Assembly: GCF_006716445.1 (NCBI RefSeq)
Contig: NZ_VFPA01000005.1
Coordinates: 310,001-374,000 of the forward strand
DNA from: Pseudonocardia kunmingensis
GTDB lineage: Bacteria; Actinomycetota; Actinomycetes; Mycobacteriales; Pseudonocardiaceae
Direction: 5' to 3'
DNA length: 64,000 nt
Under the pieces are notes generated by a model that saw nothing but the letters and a program-made list of their open reading frames with translations, was not told the DNA's origin and did no database searches. Both the position numbers and the translations under genes were made by a program. This document shows positions 54,183 through 63,724 of the stretch, in pieces. How positions within the stretch are numbered: the stretch's first letter is position 1; the number at the start of each line of letters is the position of its first letter.

Positions 54183-56831
54183 GTGGCAGACGAACCGGAC
54201 GCGACGACGGGAACGGCGCGAGCCGCGCGCGGCGAGCAGGGCCGGCACCGCCACGGGCAGCCCGACGACGCGGCTCTGAGGTCTGCGGCGGACGCGCCAC
54301 CCCGCAGATCCCGCCGCTCCCGGCACGCCCGGCCCGCGGACGCCGGCGCCACGGGGGCCGCTCCCCACCGCGGACCGGACGCCGACCCGGGCCGCGACGC
54401 CTACGGCGACTGGTACCGCAGCGACCCCTACGACCCCGTCCCCGCCGACCCGTACCTGGCGGATGCGCATCCGGGCGCCGGCGCCCCGTACGATCCCGGC
54501 CCCCTCGGCGAGCGGTACGGAGCCGACCCGTACGGCGAGCGGTACGGAGCCGACCCGTACGGAGCCGGCGGCGGCACCTCCGGCCGTCCCCCGTACGACG
54601 CCGCCGCCTACGACGCAGCCGCCTACGACCCCGCCCGCTACGACCCCGGATCCAGCCGCGCCGTCCCCCGCGGGGCCGCCTCTCACGGCACCGGGTCCCA
54701 CGGCGACGCGTCCGACGGCGGCCGGCCCGACGGCGCCGATCCCCACGGTGGCGGCCCCTACAGCGCCGAGCCCTACAGCGCCGAGCCCTACAGCGCCGAG
54801 CCCTACAGCGCCGAGCCCTACAGCGCCGAGCCCTACAGCGGCGCGACCAACGGCGGCGGGACCTACGGCGCACTCCGCGGCCGCGGACCCCACCGGGACC
54901 CCTACGGCGTCGGCCCTCACAGCGCAGACCCCTACGGCGCAGACCCCTACGGGGCGCCCGACGGCGGGAACGGGGCCGGTCCTCCCGACGCCGACCCGTA
55001 CGGCACCGGGAGCCCCCGCCGGTACCCGACCGACCCGCCGACCGACGCCCGGTACGGCGATCACTCCGACAGCGACGAGCCGCACAGCGCAGTCCCACGA
55101 CACGACGGCCCACGACACGACGGCCCACGACACGACGGCCCGGCGCGCCGCGGCCCACGCCGCCTGGCCGCGCCCGCTGACACGCACCCTCCGGAGCCGC
55201 CGCAGCGGTCGGGACGGGCGGACGACGGCACCCGGCTCGGCGGCGGCCCCCGCGGCGGCGCCGACACGGGTGCCGACGCCGGTGCCGACCGGGCCCGCAG
55301 CGGTGCCGTCCGGGGCGACGCGGACGCGCCGAGGACGGCGCACCCGGACGCGGCCGGGAGCGCCGCCGAGGGCTGGGACCTGCACCCCCGGCCGGGCCCG
55401 CCACCGGACCCGGGCCTGCCGGGCCGGCGCCCCGGCGACCCGCCGGGCGTGCCCGCCGAGCTCTTCGTGGAGACCACCGCCGAGACACCGGCGCTGCGCC
55501 TGGACGACCTGCCACCCGAGCCCGACGATCGCACCGCGGCGGCCGACGCCGAGCAGGCGAACCGCCCCGGACGACCCGCGGGCCGGGGGCGGTCCCTGCT
55601 CCTGCGGCTCCGCCCGGGCCGCGACGACGCGCCGGCCACCGGGCACAGCCATGGCCACGGGCACGGCCACGGGCCCGCCCGCCCGGCCGGGCGCCGGGTG
55701 CGGATCGTCATCGCCGCACTGCTGGTGCCGTGCGCGCTCGCCACGCTCGTCGGCCTGGTGCTGCTGTGGCCCACCGGCGGCCCCCCTCCCACGGCCGGGC
55801 CGATCACCCAGGAGCAGGTGCGGGCGGAGGTGACCGCCACCCGCGTCACCGACTGCACGCCGGAATCCGGCGACGGCGGCTGCGTCGCGCTCGTCGTGCA
55901 CATGGCCGACGGCCCCCTGCCCGGGCGCGATCTCGTGCAGGTCGTGCCCGTCGAACCGGGGTCGCCGCAGTTCGCGATCGGCGACCAGGTGGTGCTGGGC
56001 TGGTCGGGGGCCGACCCGGAGGACGCGGGCTCCTACCAGATCGTCGACTTCCAGCGCGGTGCGCCGCTCGCGTGGCTGGCGGGCCTGTTCGCCGTCGCGG
56101 TGCTGCTGCTGGGCCGCTGGCGCGGCCTCGCGGCGCTGGCGGCCCTGGCCCTGAGCTTCGTGGTGCTGCTGGCGTTCGTGGTGCCGGCGATCCTCGCCGG
56201 CAGCGACCCGCTGGCCGTCGCGGTGGTCGGCTCGTGCCTGATCATGTTCGCGGTGCTGTACCTGACGCACGGCCCGTCCGCGCGCACGTCGACGGCCGTG
56301 CTCGGCACGCTGCTGTCACTGGCGCTCATCGGGGGCCTGGGGGCGGCGTTCTCCGCGGCGGCGCAGCTCACCGGGCTCGACGACCAGACGAGCAACCTCA
56401 TCGCGTCGCTGGGCACCGGGGTCGACGCCCGCGGCCTGCTGCTGGCCGGCGTCGTGATCGGCGCGCTCGGTGTGCTCGACGACGTCACCGTCACCCAGAC
56501 CAGCGCGGTCTGGGAGTTGCGCCACGCCAACCCGCAGCTGGGCGCGCGGGCGCTGTTCACGGCGGCGATGCGGATCGGCCGCGACCACGTCGCGTCCGCG
56601 GTGAACACGCTCGTGCTGGCCTACGCCGGCGCGGCACTCCCGCTGATGCTGCTGTTCTCGCTGTCCGGGCGCGGGCTCGGGGAGGTCGTCACGGCGCAGG
56701 ACGTCGCCACCGAGGTCGTCCGCACGCTGGTGGGCAGCATCGGGTTGGTGGCATCGGTGCCGATCACCACGGCGATCGCGGCGGCGGTGGCGGTCCGGGA
56801 GACCGCACCCGCGGCGGAGGCGCCCGCCTAG
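54183..56831 (+). CDS. YibE/F family membrane protein with a long low-complexity N-terminus
   Basis: An 882-residue protein. Residues 1 to about 485 are low-complexity, rich in Gly, Pro, Asp, Arg, Tyr and Ala, with repeats PYSAE, YGADPYG and DGPRH. A His-rich GHSHGHGHGHG patch near 487 precedes the first membrane helix (about 508). After an extracytoplasmic strand domain come seven or so helices with the YibE/F motifs IGALGVLDDVTVTQTSAVWE and AMRIGRDHVASAVNTLVLAY. The family's transport role is unknown. The GTG at 54183 is the first start in the frame. Confidence 0.82.
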   Translation: MADEPDATTGTARAARGEQGRHRHGQPDDAALRSAADAPPRRSRRSRHARPADAGATGAAPHRGPDADPGRDAYGDWYRSDPYDPVPADPYLADAHPGAGAPYDPGPLGERYGADPYGERYGADPYGAGGGTSGRPPYDAAAYDAAAYDPARYDPGSSRAVPRGAASHGTGSHGDASDGGRPDGADPHGGGPYSAEPYSAEPYSAEPYSAEPYSAEPYSGATNGGGTYGALRGRGPHRDPYGVGPHSADPYGADPYGAPDGGNGAGPPDADPYGTGSPRRYPTDPPTDARYGDHSDSDEPHSAVPRHDGPRHDGPRHDGPARRGPRRLAAPADTHPPEPPQRSGRADDGTRLGGGPRGGADTGADAGADRARSGAVRGDADAPRTAHPDAAGSAAEGWDLHPRPGPPPDPGLPGRRPGDPPGVPAELFVETTAETPALRLDDLPPEPDDRTAAADAEQANRPGRPAGRGRSLLLRLRPGRDDAPATGHSHGHGHGHGPARPAGRRVRIVIAALLVPCALATLVGLVLLWPTGGPPPTAGPITQEQVRAEVTATRVTDCTPESGDGGCVALVVHMADGPLPGRDLVQVVPVEPGSPQFAIGDQVVLGWSGADPEDAGSYQIVDFQRGAPLAWLAGLFAVAVLLLGRWRGLAALAALALSFVVLLAFVVPAILAGSDPLAVAVVGSCLIMFAVLYLTHGPSARTSTAVLGTLLSLALIGGLGAAFSAAAQLTGLDDQTSNLIASLGTGVDARGLLLAGVVIGALGVLDDVTVTQTSAVWELRHANPQLGARALFTAAMRIGRDHVASAVNTLVLAYAGAALPLMLLFSLSGRGLGEVVTAQDVATEVVRTLVGSIGLVASVPITTAIAAAVAVRETAPAAEAPA
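54756..54830 (+). repeat. Five perfect in-frame 15-bp repeats (PYSAE)
   Basis: CCCTACAGCGCCGAG occurs five times without a mismatch, followed by a diverged sixth. A second set of three units encoding DGPRH lies near 55095-55139. Both are in the disordered N-terminal part of the YibE/F protein. Confidence 0.92.
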
Positions 56832-56922
56832 TGGTTCCCGCCGGAGGTTCGTCGGAGGTATCGGTGCGTCCAGCGTGGAGCTGGGCCGCCGAGACCCGGG
56901 GCGAACCTCCGGCGGGGACCAC
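56831..56922. repeat. Long inverted repeat starting at the YibE/F stop codon
   Basis: GTGGTTCCCGCCGGAGGTTCG (21 bases, 56831-56851) pairs with 56902-56922 at all but one position, around a 50-base loop with further pairing. The left arm begins on the last base of the stop codon. A terminator or a repeat element is possible. The rest of the gap to 57033 shows no gene. Confidence 0.8.
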
Positions 56923-57033
56923 CAGCACCGTCCGGCCCGTGGGACAACGCTTGCCAGGGCCGTCGGCAGCGGTGATCCTCGACGCGGCGGGGCGCGACCG
57001 CGTCCCGTCCGTCGACCCGAGGAGCACGCCCTC

Positions 57034-57798
57034 GTGACCGCGTCCGGCAGCGACGACGCACCCGAGCTCTCGGTCCAGCTCTACACCCTGCGCGAGCAGC
57101 TGGACGAGGACCTGCCCGGAACCCTGGACCGGCTGGCCACGCTGGGACTGACCCACGTCGAGCCCTTCCGGCTCACCGACTACGCGCCCGCGCTCGGCCC
57201 GGCGCTCGCGGCGAGCGGGCTCACGGCGCCCACGGCGCACCAGCACGTCGTCGGCACCGGCGCGGAGGAGCAGGTCTTCGCCGCGGCCGCCGCGCTCGGC
57301 GTGGGCACGGTGTTCGACCCGCGCGTGGACCGGGAGCGGTTCACCAGCGCGGACGCCGTCAAGTCGGTCGCGGAGGACCTCAACGCCGCGGCCGCCGTCG
57401 CGGCCCGGCACGGGGTGCGCGTCGGCTACCACAACCACGCGCAGGAGCTGGAGATCGTCCTCGACGGCACCACGGCGCTGGAGCTGCTCGCCACGCACCT
57501 CGACGACGCGGTCGTGCTGGAGGTCGACACCTACTGGGCGGCCGTCGGCGGGCAGGACCCCGTCGCGCTCCTGCAGCGCCTCGGTGAGCGGGTCACCGCC
57601 GTGCACGTCAAGGACGGCCCGGCGACGCCGGACCCGGCCGACCAGGTGGCCGTGGGAAGCGGTGACCTGCCGATCCGCGCCATCCTCGACGCCGCACCGC
57701 AGGCCCTGCGGGTCGTCGAGCTCGACGACACCCGCGGCGACCGCTTCACCGCCGTCGCCGACAGCTGCGCGTGGCTGCGCGCCGAGGGGTTGGCGTGA
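57034..57798 (+). CDS. Sugar phosphate isomerase/epimerase (TIM barrel)
   Basis: A 254-residue xylose-isomerase-like barrel: LSVQLYTLREQLDEDLPGTL, then THVEPFRLTD, VGYHNHAQELE with metal-binding His, VLEVDTYWAAVGGQDP, VTAVHVKDG and LRVVELDDTRGD. The Glu, Asp, His and Glu positions expected for a divalent metal are present. GGAG precedes the GTG by about nine bases. Its stop overlaps the downstream oxidoreductase start, so the two enzymes work in one sugar or inositol pathway, not identified. Confidence 0.83.
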   Translation: MTASGSDDAPELSVQLYTLREQLDEDLPGTLDRLATLGLTHVEPFRLTDYAPALGPALAASGLTAPTAHQHVVGTGAEEQVFAAAAALGVGTVFDPRVDRERFTSADAVKSVAEDLNAAAAVAARHGVRVGYHNHAQELEIVLDGTTALELLATHLDDAVVLEVDTYWAAVGGQDPVALLQRLGERVTAVHVKDGPATPDPADQVAVGSGDLPIRAILDAAPQALRVVELDDTRGDRFTAVADSCAWLRAEGLA

Positions 57799-58913
57799 GC
57801 GGCCACAGCAACGGGAGCGGCCCGGTCCGCGTGGGCGTCATCGGCGCGGGGGTCATCAGCACCGAGTACCTGCGCAACCTCACCGGCCTGCCCGACCTCG
57901 ACGTGCGCGCCGTCGGCGATCTCGACCCCGCCCGCGCCCGGGCCCAGGCAGACGCGTTCGGCGTGCGCCGTTCCGGCGCCGTGGACGCCGTCCTCGCCGA
58001 CGACGAGATCGAGCTGGTCGTCAACCTCACCGTGCCGCAGGCGCACGTCGACGTCGCGCTGCAGGCGATCGGCGCAGGCAAGCACGTGTGGAACGAGAAG
58101 CCGATCGGCCTCGACCGCGCGGGTACGGCGGCGCTGCTCGACGCCGCGCGCACGAGCGGGCTGCGGGTGGCCACGGCGCCGGACACGTTCCTGGGCACCG
58201 GCATCCAGACGGCGCGCCGGCTCGTCGAGTCCGGCGCGATCGGCACCCCGCTCACCGCGCTCACCCTCATGCAGGGCCCCGGGCCCGAGTCGTGGCACCC
58301 CAACCCCGACTTCCTGTTCCAGGACGGCGCGGGCCCGCTGTTCGACATCGGCCCCTACTACCTCACCGCGCTCGTGCAGCTGCTCGGCCCGGTGGCCAGG
58401 GTGCAGGCGGAGACCTCGCAGGCGCGGGCCGTGCGCGTCGTCGGGTCCGGACCACGGGCCGGTCAGCGGTTCGACGTCACGGTGCCGACGCACGTCGCCG
58501 GCCTGTACGCGTTCGCGGGCGGGGCCGGCGGGCAGTGCCTGTTCAGCTTCGACTCCGCCATCAAACGGCGCCAGTTCGAGATCAGCGGCACCGACGGCAC
58601 GATCTCCGTGCCCGACCCGAACACGTTCGCCGGCGAGGTCGTCGTGCACCGGATGGACGGAGAGCAGGTCACGGTGCCGTCCGTCCCCGCCGCGACCACC
58701 CGCGGCCGCGGGGTGCTGGAGCTCGCGCGCGCCGTGCGGGAGGGCCGGCCGGAGCGTGCGTCCGGGGAGCTGGGCGCCCACGTCCTGGACGTCATGATCT
58801 CCACCGTGGAGGCCGCCGAGCGCGGCGGCGCCGTGGACGTGGCGAGCACCGTCGAGGTGGGCCCGGCCCTGCCGGAGGACTGGGACCCGGCGGAGCGGAC
58901 CCTGCACGCATGA
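57795..58913 (+). CDS. Gfo/Idh/MocA family NAD(P)-dependent oxidoreductase
   Basis: A 372-residue dehydrogenase. Rossmann start VRVGVIGAGVISTEYLRNL, the EKPIG motif (HVWNEKPIGLDRAGTAALLD) with the catalytic Lys, and GPLFDIGPYYLTALVQLLGP in the C-terminal domain. It probably oxidises a sugar, inositol or related polyol. The GTG overlaps the isomerase stop by four bases; a two-gene operon is clear. Confidence 0.88.
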   Translation: MSGHSNGSGPVRVGVIGAGVISTEYLRNLTGLPDLDVRAVGDLDPARARAQADAFGVRRSGAVDAVLADDEIELVVNLTVPQAHVDVALQAIGAGKHVWNEKPIGLDRAGTAALLDAARTSGLRVATAPDTFLGTGIQTARRLVESGAIGTPLTALTLMQGPGPESWHPNPDFLFQDGAGPLFDIGPYYLTALVQLLGPVARVQAETSQARAVRVVGSGPRAGQRFDVTVPTHVAGLYAFAGGAGGQCLFSFDSAIKRRQFEISGTDGTISVPDPNTFAGEVVVHRMDGEQVTVPSVPAATTRGRGVLELARAVREGRPERASGELGAHVLDVMISTVEAAERGGAVDVASTVEVGPALPEDWDPAERTLHA

Positions 58914-58981
58914 CCGCCGGGGCGCCCGCTCGCCTCACCGGGTGGGCATCGCCCTGCCGCGCGAGGCGGACGGCGCGGACC

Positions 58982-59563
58982 TCACCGGCGGGATGACCGC
59001 GTCGCGGACGTGAGCGGTGCCCGCGCGACGAGGCTCGCCTCGCCGTCGCGCTCGACGTGGTGGAGCAGCTCCAGGTCGCCGAACGCGGCCCGCAGCTCGC
59101 CCGCGGGCGCGCGGAACTGCCCCGGCCCCTCCCCGACCTGCGACAGCACGGTCACGACCAGCAGCCCGCCGGGCGCCAGCCGCGCGGCGAGGTCGGGGTA
59201 GCGGGCGGGGTCGCGGAACCGCTGGCAGACGACGACGTCGTAGGGGCCGGCGCCCGGCAGTCCGGCGTCCAGGTCGTGGGCCCACCACCGCACCCGCTCC
59301 CCCACGCCCTCCCGGTCCGCGAGCGCCCGTGCGGCGTCGAGCGCGACCGGTGACACGTCGACGGCGTCCACGGCGAACCCGCGGGCCGCGAGCCAGACCG
59401 CCACCGTGCCACGTCCGCAGGCGACGTCGAGCGCCCGGCCCGGCGCGGGCAGGAGCGCCTCGCGGCCGCGCAGGGCGTCCGGGGGTGCCGGGGACGGCCC
59501 CGCGCCCGCCGCACCGGCAGCGGCGTGCCGCGCGTCCCAGCGTTCCCGGTCGGCCACGGCCAC
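58982..59563 (-). CDS. Class I SAM-dependent methyltransferase
   Basis: A 193-residue methyltransferase: RWDARHAAAGAAG at the start, motif I ALDVACGRGTVAVWLA, acidic VDAVDVSP, YDVVVCQRFRDP motif and LAPGGLLVVTVL. This is the TehB/UbiE-like small methyltransferase layout. The start is GTG at 59563. It is convergent with the oxidoreductase and divergent from the penicillin-binding protein. The substrate is unknown. Confidence 0.82.
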   Translation of the reverse strand: MAVADRERWDARHAAAGAAGAGPSPAPPDALRGREALLPAPGRALDVACGRGTVAVWLAARGFAVDAVDVSPVALDAARALADREGVGERVRWWAHDLDAGLPGAGPYDVVVCQRFRDPARYPDLAARLAPGGLLVVTVLSQVGEGPGQFRAPAGELRAAFGDLELLHHVERDGEASLVARAPLTSATRSSRR

Positions 59564-59726
59564 GCGTGCAGCCTAGGGCGGTGCCGCTGATCACGGCCAC
59601 CACGCAGCGCGGGGCGCTCACCTGCACCGATATCGGAACCGCACCCGAGCAGCCGTCGATCGCCTATTCGACACGGCCACGCGCGGCCGGGTTGACTGCC
59701 GCCCGGTCGACGGAGGGGGACGACGG

Positions 59727-61532
59727 ATGGCGACGACGGGAGCCGGTGCACGCCGCTGTGCGGCGCTCGTGCTGGCGGTGGCGACGATCGCCCCGCTGGC
59801 GGGGTGCGGCCTGTTCGGCGGTGGCGCCGAGGCGGCGGCCCGCACCTTCCTCGACGCGCTCGCCGCGGGCGACGTCCCCGCGGCGGCGGCCGCGACGGAC
59901 GACCCGGCGGCGGCCGGCGAGCTGCTGGAGTACCGGAGCGCGCTCGAGCCGGTGGCCGTCCGGGCCGGGGACCTGTCCGTCACCGAGGACGGTGCGGCGA
60001 CCACCGCGCGGTACCGGCTCTCCTGGGACTTCGGCGGCGGGCGCCTGTGGGACTACGAGGGGACGGCCGCCCTGCGCGACACCCCTGACGGCTGGCGCGT
60101 CGCCTGGCAGCCGTCGGTGCTGCACCCCGGGCTCGGCGCCGGGGAGCGCCTGCGGCTGGACACCCTCGCGGTGCCGACGCCGCCGGTGCTGGGCCGGGAC
60201 GGGATCGCGTTGATGTCCCCGCAGCGGGTGGTGACCGTGCTGGTGGAGCCGGGCTCCGTCGACGCCGGGGTCGCCCGGACGCTCGCGGCCGCGCTCGACC
60301 GGTTCGACCCGACGATCACCGAGCAGGCGGTCCTCGACGGCGCGTCGGCCGCGCCACCGGGGCAGCGCCACCGGGTCGTCACGCTCCGCGGCCCCGACTA
60401 CGACGCCGTCGAGGCGCAGCTCGCGGGCGTGCCGGGCGTCGGGACCGTCGAGGACACCCGGTTGCTGTCCACCGACCCGGACCTCTCCTCGCCGGTGCTG
60501 CCCGGCCTGGCCGCGCAGGTGCAGGAGCAGCGCGCGGCGGGGCCGGGCTGGCGGGTCACGGCGGTCGGCGGCGCGGGCGAGCTCGACGTCCTGCACGAGG
60601 TGGCTCCGCATGAGGTCGAGCCGCTGGTCACCAGCATCGGCCGGGACGCGCAGCGCGCGGCCCAGGACGCGCTCGCACCCGAGGACCGGGCGGCGATGCT
60701 CGTCGCCGTGCAGCCCTCGACCGGGGAGCTGCTCGCGGTGGCGCAGACGCCCGCCGCCGACCGCGAGGGTGCACCGGCCCTGGTCGGGCGCTACCCGCCG
60801 GGCTCCACCTTCAAGATCGTGACGACGACGGCGGCGCTGCAGGCCGGTGCCACCACCGCCGACGCCGTCCTGCCCTGCCCCTACACCGAGAACATCCAGG
60901 GCCGGCAGATCAAGAACGACGGGTTCGGCCTCGGTGCGGTCCCCCTGCACACGGCGTTCGCCAACTCCTGCAACACGACGATGGCCCGCCTCGCCGTCGA
61001 CCTCCCGCCCGACGCACTCGCGTCGACGGCCGCGCAGCTCGGCCTCGGGATCGACCACGTGGCGCCGGGGATGACGACGATCACCGGCGCGGTCCCGCCG
61101 GCACCCCGGCCCGAGCAGCGCGTCGAGTGGTCCATCGGCCAGGGTGAGGTGCTGGCCAGCCCGCTCGGCATGGCGCTCGTCGCCGCGGCCGTGGTGCGCG
61201 GCGAGGCGGTCGCCCCGGTGCTGCTCCCCGGGCGTCCGACCACGTCCGACGCCGCCCCTCCCCCGCTCGACCCGCGGGTGCTGGCCGACCTGCGCGCGAT
61301 GATGCGCGAGACCGTCACCGAGGGCACCGCCACGGCCCTTGCCGGCCTTCCGGGCGTCGCCGGGAAGACGGGCACCGCCCAGTACGGCGACGGGACGCGC
61401 TCCCACGGCTGGTTCGTCGCGACCGCGGGCGACCTCGCCGTGGCCGTGCTCGTGGTCGACGGCGGCTCGTCGACCCCCGCGGTGCAAGCGGCAGGAAGGT
61501 TCCTGACCCCACTCCTGGAGCCCGCCGGCTGA
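59727..61532 (+). CDS. Penicillin-binding transpeptidase lipoprotein with NTF2-like N-domain
   Basis: A 601-residue peptidoglycan transpeptidase. LAGCGLF is a lipobox with Cys near 27. An NTF2-like/MecA-N segment (FLDALAAGDVPAAAAATDDP) comes first, then a linker domain and the transpeptidase with GSTFK near 361 (active Ser), SCN near 414 and GKTGTAQ near 546. This layout resembles the mycobacterial penicillin-binding lipoprotein Rv2864c. GGAGG is about eight bases before the ATG. No resistance phenotype can be inferred. Confidence 0.88.
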   Translation: MATTGAGARRCAALVLAVATIAPLAGCGLFGGGAEAAARTFLDALAAGDVPAAAAATDDPAAAGELLEYRSALEPVAVRAGDLSVTEDGAATTARYRLSWDFGGGRLWDYEGTAALRDTPDGWRVAWQPSVLHPGLGAGERLRLDTLAVPTPPVLGRDGIALMSPQRVVTVLVEPGSVDAGVARTLAAALDRFDPTITEQAVLDGASAAPPGQRHRVVTLRGPDYDAVEAQLAGVPGVGTVEDTRLLSTDPDLSSPVLPGLAAQVQEQRAAGPGWRVTAVGGAGELDVLHEVAPHEVEPLVTSIGRDAQRAAQDALAPEDRAAMLVAVQPSTGELLAVAQTPAADREGAPALVGRYPPGSTFKIVTTTAALQAGATTADAVLPCPYTENIQGRQIKNDGFGLGAVPLHTAFANSCNTTMARLAVDLPPDALASTAAQLGLGIDHVAPGMTTITGAVPPAPRPEQRVEWSIGQGEVLASPLGMALVAAAVVRGEAVAPVLLPGRPTTSDAAPPPLDPRVLADLRAMMRETVTEGTATALAGLPGVAGKTGTAQYGDGTRSHGWFVATAGDLAVAVLVVDGGSSTPAVQAAGRFLTPLLEPAG

Positions 61533-61542
61533 TCCCGGGTCA

Positions 61543-61611
61543 CCGCACACATCGACCGGCGGCGGCACACAGCGCCGGCGGTGTGTGCCGCCGCCACCCG
61601 GTGTGTGCCGT
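61543..61611. repeat. Palindromic repeat family B, copy 2
   Basis: GGCGGCGGCACAC (61558-61570) and GTGTGCCGCCGCC (61583-61595) pair perfectly, with outer arms CGCACACATCGACCGG and ACCCGGTGTGTGCCG nearly complementary. It lies between the stops of convergent PBP and hisS genes and resembles copy 1 near 50.0 kb. Confidence 0.85.
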
Positions 61612-61620
61612 CGCGCCCGT

Positions 61621-62922
61621 CTAGGCCAGCGCGGCGACCACGGTGTCGACCGTCGCGTCCAGCGCCACCGCCTGCTGCTCCCCCGACGCCATATCCTTGA
61701 CGCCGATCGTGCCCGCCTCGAGGTCGCGCTCGCCGAGCACGAGGGTGAGACGCGCGCCCGAGCGGTCGGCGGCCTTCATCGCGCCCTTGAGGCCGCGGCC
61801 GCCGTAGGCGAGGTCCACCCGGACGCCCGCGCGGCGCAGCTGCGCGGCCAGCACGACCAGCCGGCGCTTGGCCACGTCGCCCAGCGCCACGCCGAAGACC
61901 TCGCAGCGCGCCGCCGACCAGGGCATGACGCCCTCGGCGCGGCACGCCAGCAGGGTGCGGTCGACGCCGAGGCCGTAGCCGACGCCGGAGAGGGCCTGCC
62001 CGCCGAGCGTGGCCATCAGCCCGTCGTAGCGGCCGCCGCCGCCGATCCCGGACTGCGCGCCGAGGCCGTCGTGCACGAACTCGAACGTGGTCTTGGTGTA
62101 GTAGTCCAGGCCGCGGACCATCCGCGGGTTCTCGGTGTAGGCCACGCCCAGGTCGTCGAGGTGCTGCGTCACCTGCGCGTAGTGCTCGGCCGACGCCGCC
62201 GACAGGTGGTCGCGCAGCAGCGGCGCGTCGGCGAGCAGGGCCCGCACCTCCGGGCGCTTGTCGTCGAGCACCCGCAGCGGGTTGAGCTGCGCGCGGGCGC
62301 GCGTGGCCTCGTCGAGCGGCAGGCCCGCGAGGAACTCGCGCAGCAGGGCACCGTAGGCCGGGCGGCACTCCGCGTCGCCGAGCGAGGTGATCTCCAGCCG
62401 GTAGCCGGTGAGGCCCAGCGCCCGGAAACCCTCGTCGGCGATCGCGATGACCTCGGCGTCCAGCGCCGGGTCGTCCACGCCGATCGCCTCGACGCCCACC
62501 TGCTGCAGCTGCCGGTACCGCCCGGCCTGCGGACGCTCGTAGCGGAAGAACGGGCCGGCGTAGCGCAGCTTGACCGGCAGCCCCTGGCGGTCGAGCCCGT
62601 GCTCGATCACCGAGCGCACGATGCCCGCGGTGCCCTCGGGCCGCAGCGTGACCGAGCGGTCCCCGCGGTCGGCGAAGGTGTACATCTCCTTGCTGACCAC
62701 GTCGGTGGACTCGCCGACGCCGCGGGCGTAGAGCCCGGTCTCCTCGAACACCGGCAGCTCGAGCAGGCCGTACCCGGCGCGCTCGGCCGCCGCCTCCAGG
62801 GAGGCGCGCACGTGCGCGAACCCGGCGGACTCCGGCGGGAAGTACTCCGGGATCCCCTTCGGCGCGGCGAACGCCGTGGCCCTCTTCTGCTCGTCCACCG
62901 CGGTCGCATCCACCGACGTCAC
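61621..62922 (-). CDS. hisS: Histidyl-tRNA synthetase
   Basis: Charges tRNA-His. The 433-residue class II enzyme has [13 protein letters not shown], motif 2 [14 protein letters not shown], the His-specific YYTKTTFEF segment (GLDYYTKT) and [12 protein letters not shown], and an anticodon domain ending near VVAALA. The GTG overlaps the MBL hydrolase stop as GTGA. Position matches Rv2580c. Confidence 0.96.
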   Translation of the reverse strand: MTSVDATAVDEQKRATAFAAPKGIPEYFPPESAGFAHVRASLEAAAERAGYGLLELPVFEETGLYARGVGESTDVVSKEMYTFADRGDRSVTLRPEGTAGIVRSVIEHGLDRQGLPVKLRYAGPFFRYERPQAGRYRQLQQVGVEAIGVDDPALDAEVIAIADEGFRALGLTGYRLEITSLGDAECRPAYGALLREFLAGLPLDEATRARAQLNPLRVLDDKRPEVRALLADAPLLRDHLSAASAEHYAQVTQHLDDLGVAYTENPRMVRGLDYYTKTTFEFVHDGLGAQSGIGGGGRYDGLMATLGGQALSGVGYGLGVDRTLLACRAEGVMPWSAARCEVFGVALGDVAKRRLVVLAAQLRRAGVRVDLAYGGRGLKGAMKAADRSGARLTLVLGERDLEAGTIGVKDMASGEQQAVALDATVDTVVAALA

Positions 62923-63608
62923 AGTCCTCGCCCCCGCACCGGAGCCCCGAGATCCTGCAGGAACGGGTTGCCCACCCGCTCCCGCCCGATCGTCGTGGTC
63001 GGCCCGTGCCCGGGCAGCACGACCGTGTCGTCGGCCCGGGTGAGCAGCTTGTCGCGCAGGCTCGCGAGCATCTGCGCGTGGTCCCCGCCCGGCAGGTCGG
63101 TGCGCCCGATCGAGCCGGCGAAGAGCGTGTCACCGGCGAGCACGACGTCCACGCCCTCCTCGGTGGGCGTGGTGAACACGACCGACCCGCGCGTGTGGCC
63201 GGGGGTGTGGTCGACGGTGAGGGTGAGCCCGGCCAGCTCCAGCGCGGCCCCGTCGGTGAGCTCGCGGACCTCCCGCGGCTCGCGCATCTCCATGCGCCCG
63301 CCGAAGAACGCGGTGGCCTCGGCGGAGAGGCCCTTGAGCGGGTCGGCGAGCATCTCCCGGTCGTCCGGGTGGATCCACGCGGGGACGTCGTGGCCGTCGC
63401 ACACCGGGGAGACGCTGTAGGTGTGGTCGAAGTGGCCGTGGGTCAGCAGGACCGCCACCGGCGTGAGCCGGTGCTCGGCGAGCAGCGCGTCCAGTGGCTC
63501 GACGGCGTCCTGGCCGGGGTCGACCACCACGCACGCCTCGCCCGGACCCGCTGCCACCACGTAGCAGTTGGTCTGGAAGGAACCGGCGGGAAAACCTGCG
63601 ACGAGCAC
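62919..63608 (-). CDS. Metallo-beta-lactamase fold hydrolase (glyoxalase II-like)
   Basis: A 229-residue dinuclear metal hydrolase: [13 protein letters not shown] (HxHxDH), [27 protein letters not shown] with the bridging Asp, and [13 protein letters not shown]. This matches Rv2581c, glyoxalase II-like, next to hisS. It may hydrolyse mycothiol or other thioesters; the exact thiol is not known. It is translated together with hisS. Confidence 0.88.
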   Translation of the reverse strand: MLVAGFPAGSFQTNCYVVAAGPGEACVVVDPGQDAVEPLDALLAEHRLTPVAVLLTHGHFDHTYSVSPVCDGHDVPAWIHPDDREMLADPLKGLSAEATAFFGGRMEMREPREVRELTDGAALELAGLTLTVDHTPGHTRGSVVFTTPTEEGVDVVLAGDTLFAGSIGRTDLPGGDHAQMLASLRDKLLTRADDTVVLPGHGPTTTIGRERVGNPFLQDLGAPVRGRGL

Positions 63609-63686
63609 GTCACCAGCGTAGAGGGCGCAGGAGCACGCCGATCCCGCCCCGCCCGTACCTCACCGGGGCTTCTCAGGATCGGTCGC

Positions 63687-63692
63687 TATCCT
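63687..63692 (+). promoter_or_regulatory. Possible -10 element of the ppiB-like gene
   Basis: TATCCT lies 33 bases before the GTG at 63725; CGAGGAG upstream of that GTG is a good ribosome site. A -35 is not clear. Confidence 0.35.
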
Positions 63693-63724
63693 GCGGCCGT
63701 TCGGGCGACAGGCGAGGAGTTGCG

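Noticed and set aside
57034-58913. Myo-inositol catabolic operon
   Set aside because: The isomerase plus Gfo/Idh/MocA pair alone is not specific; no iolB, iolC, iolD or iolE neighbours are present.
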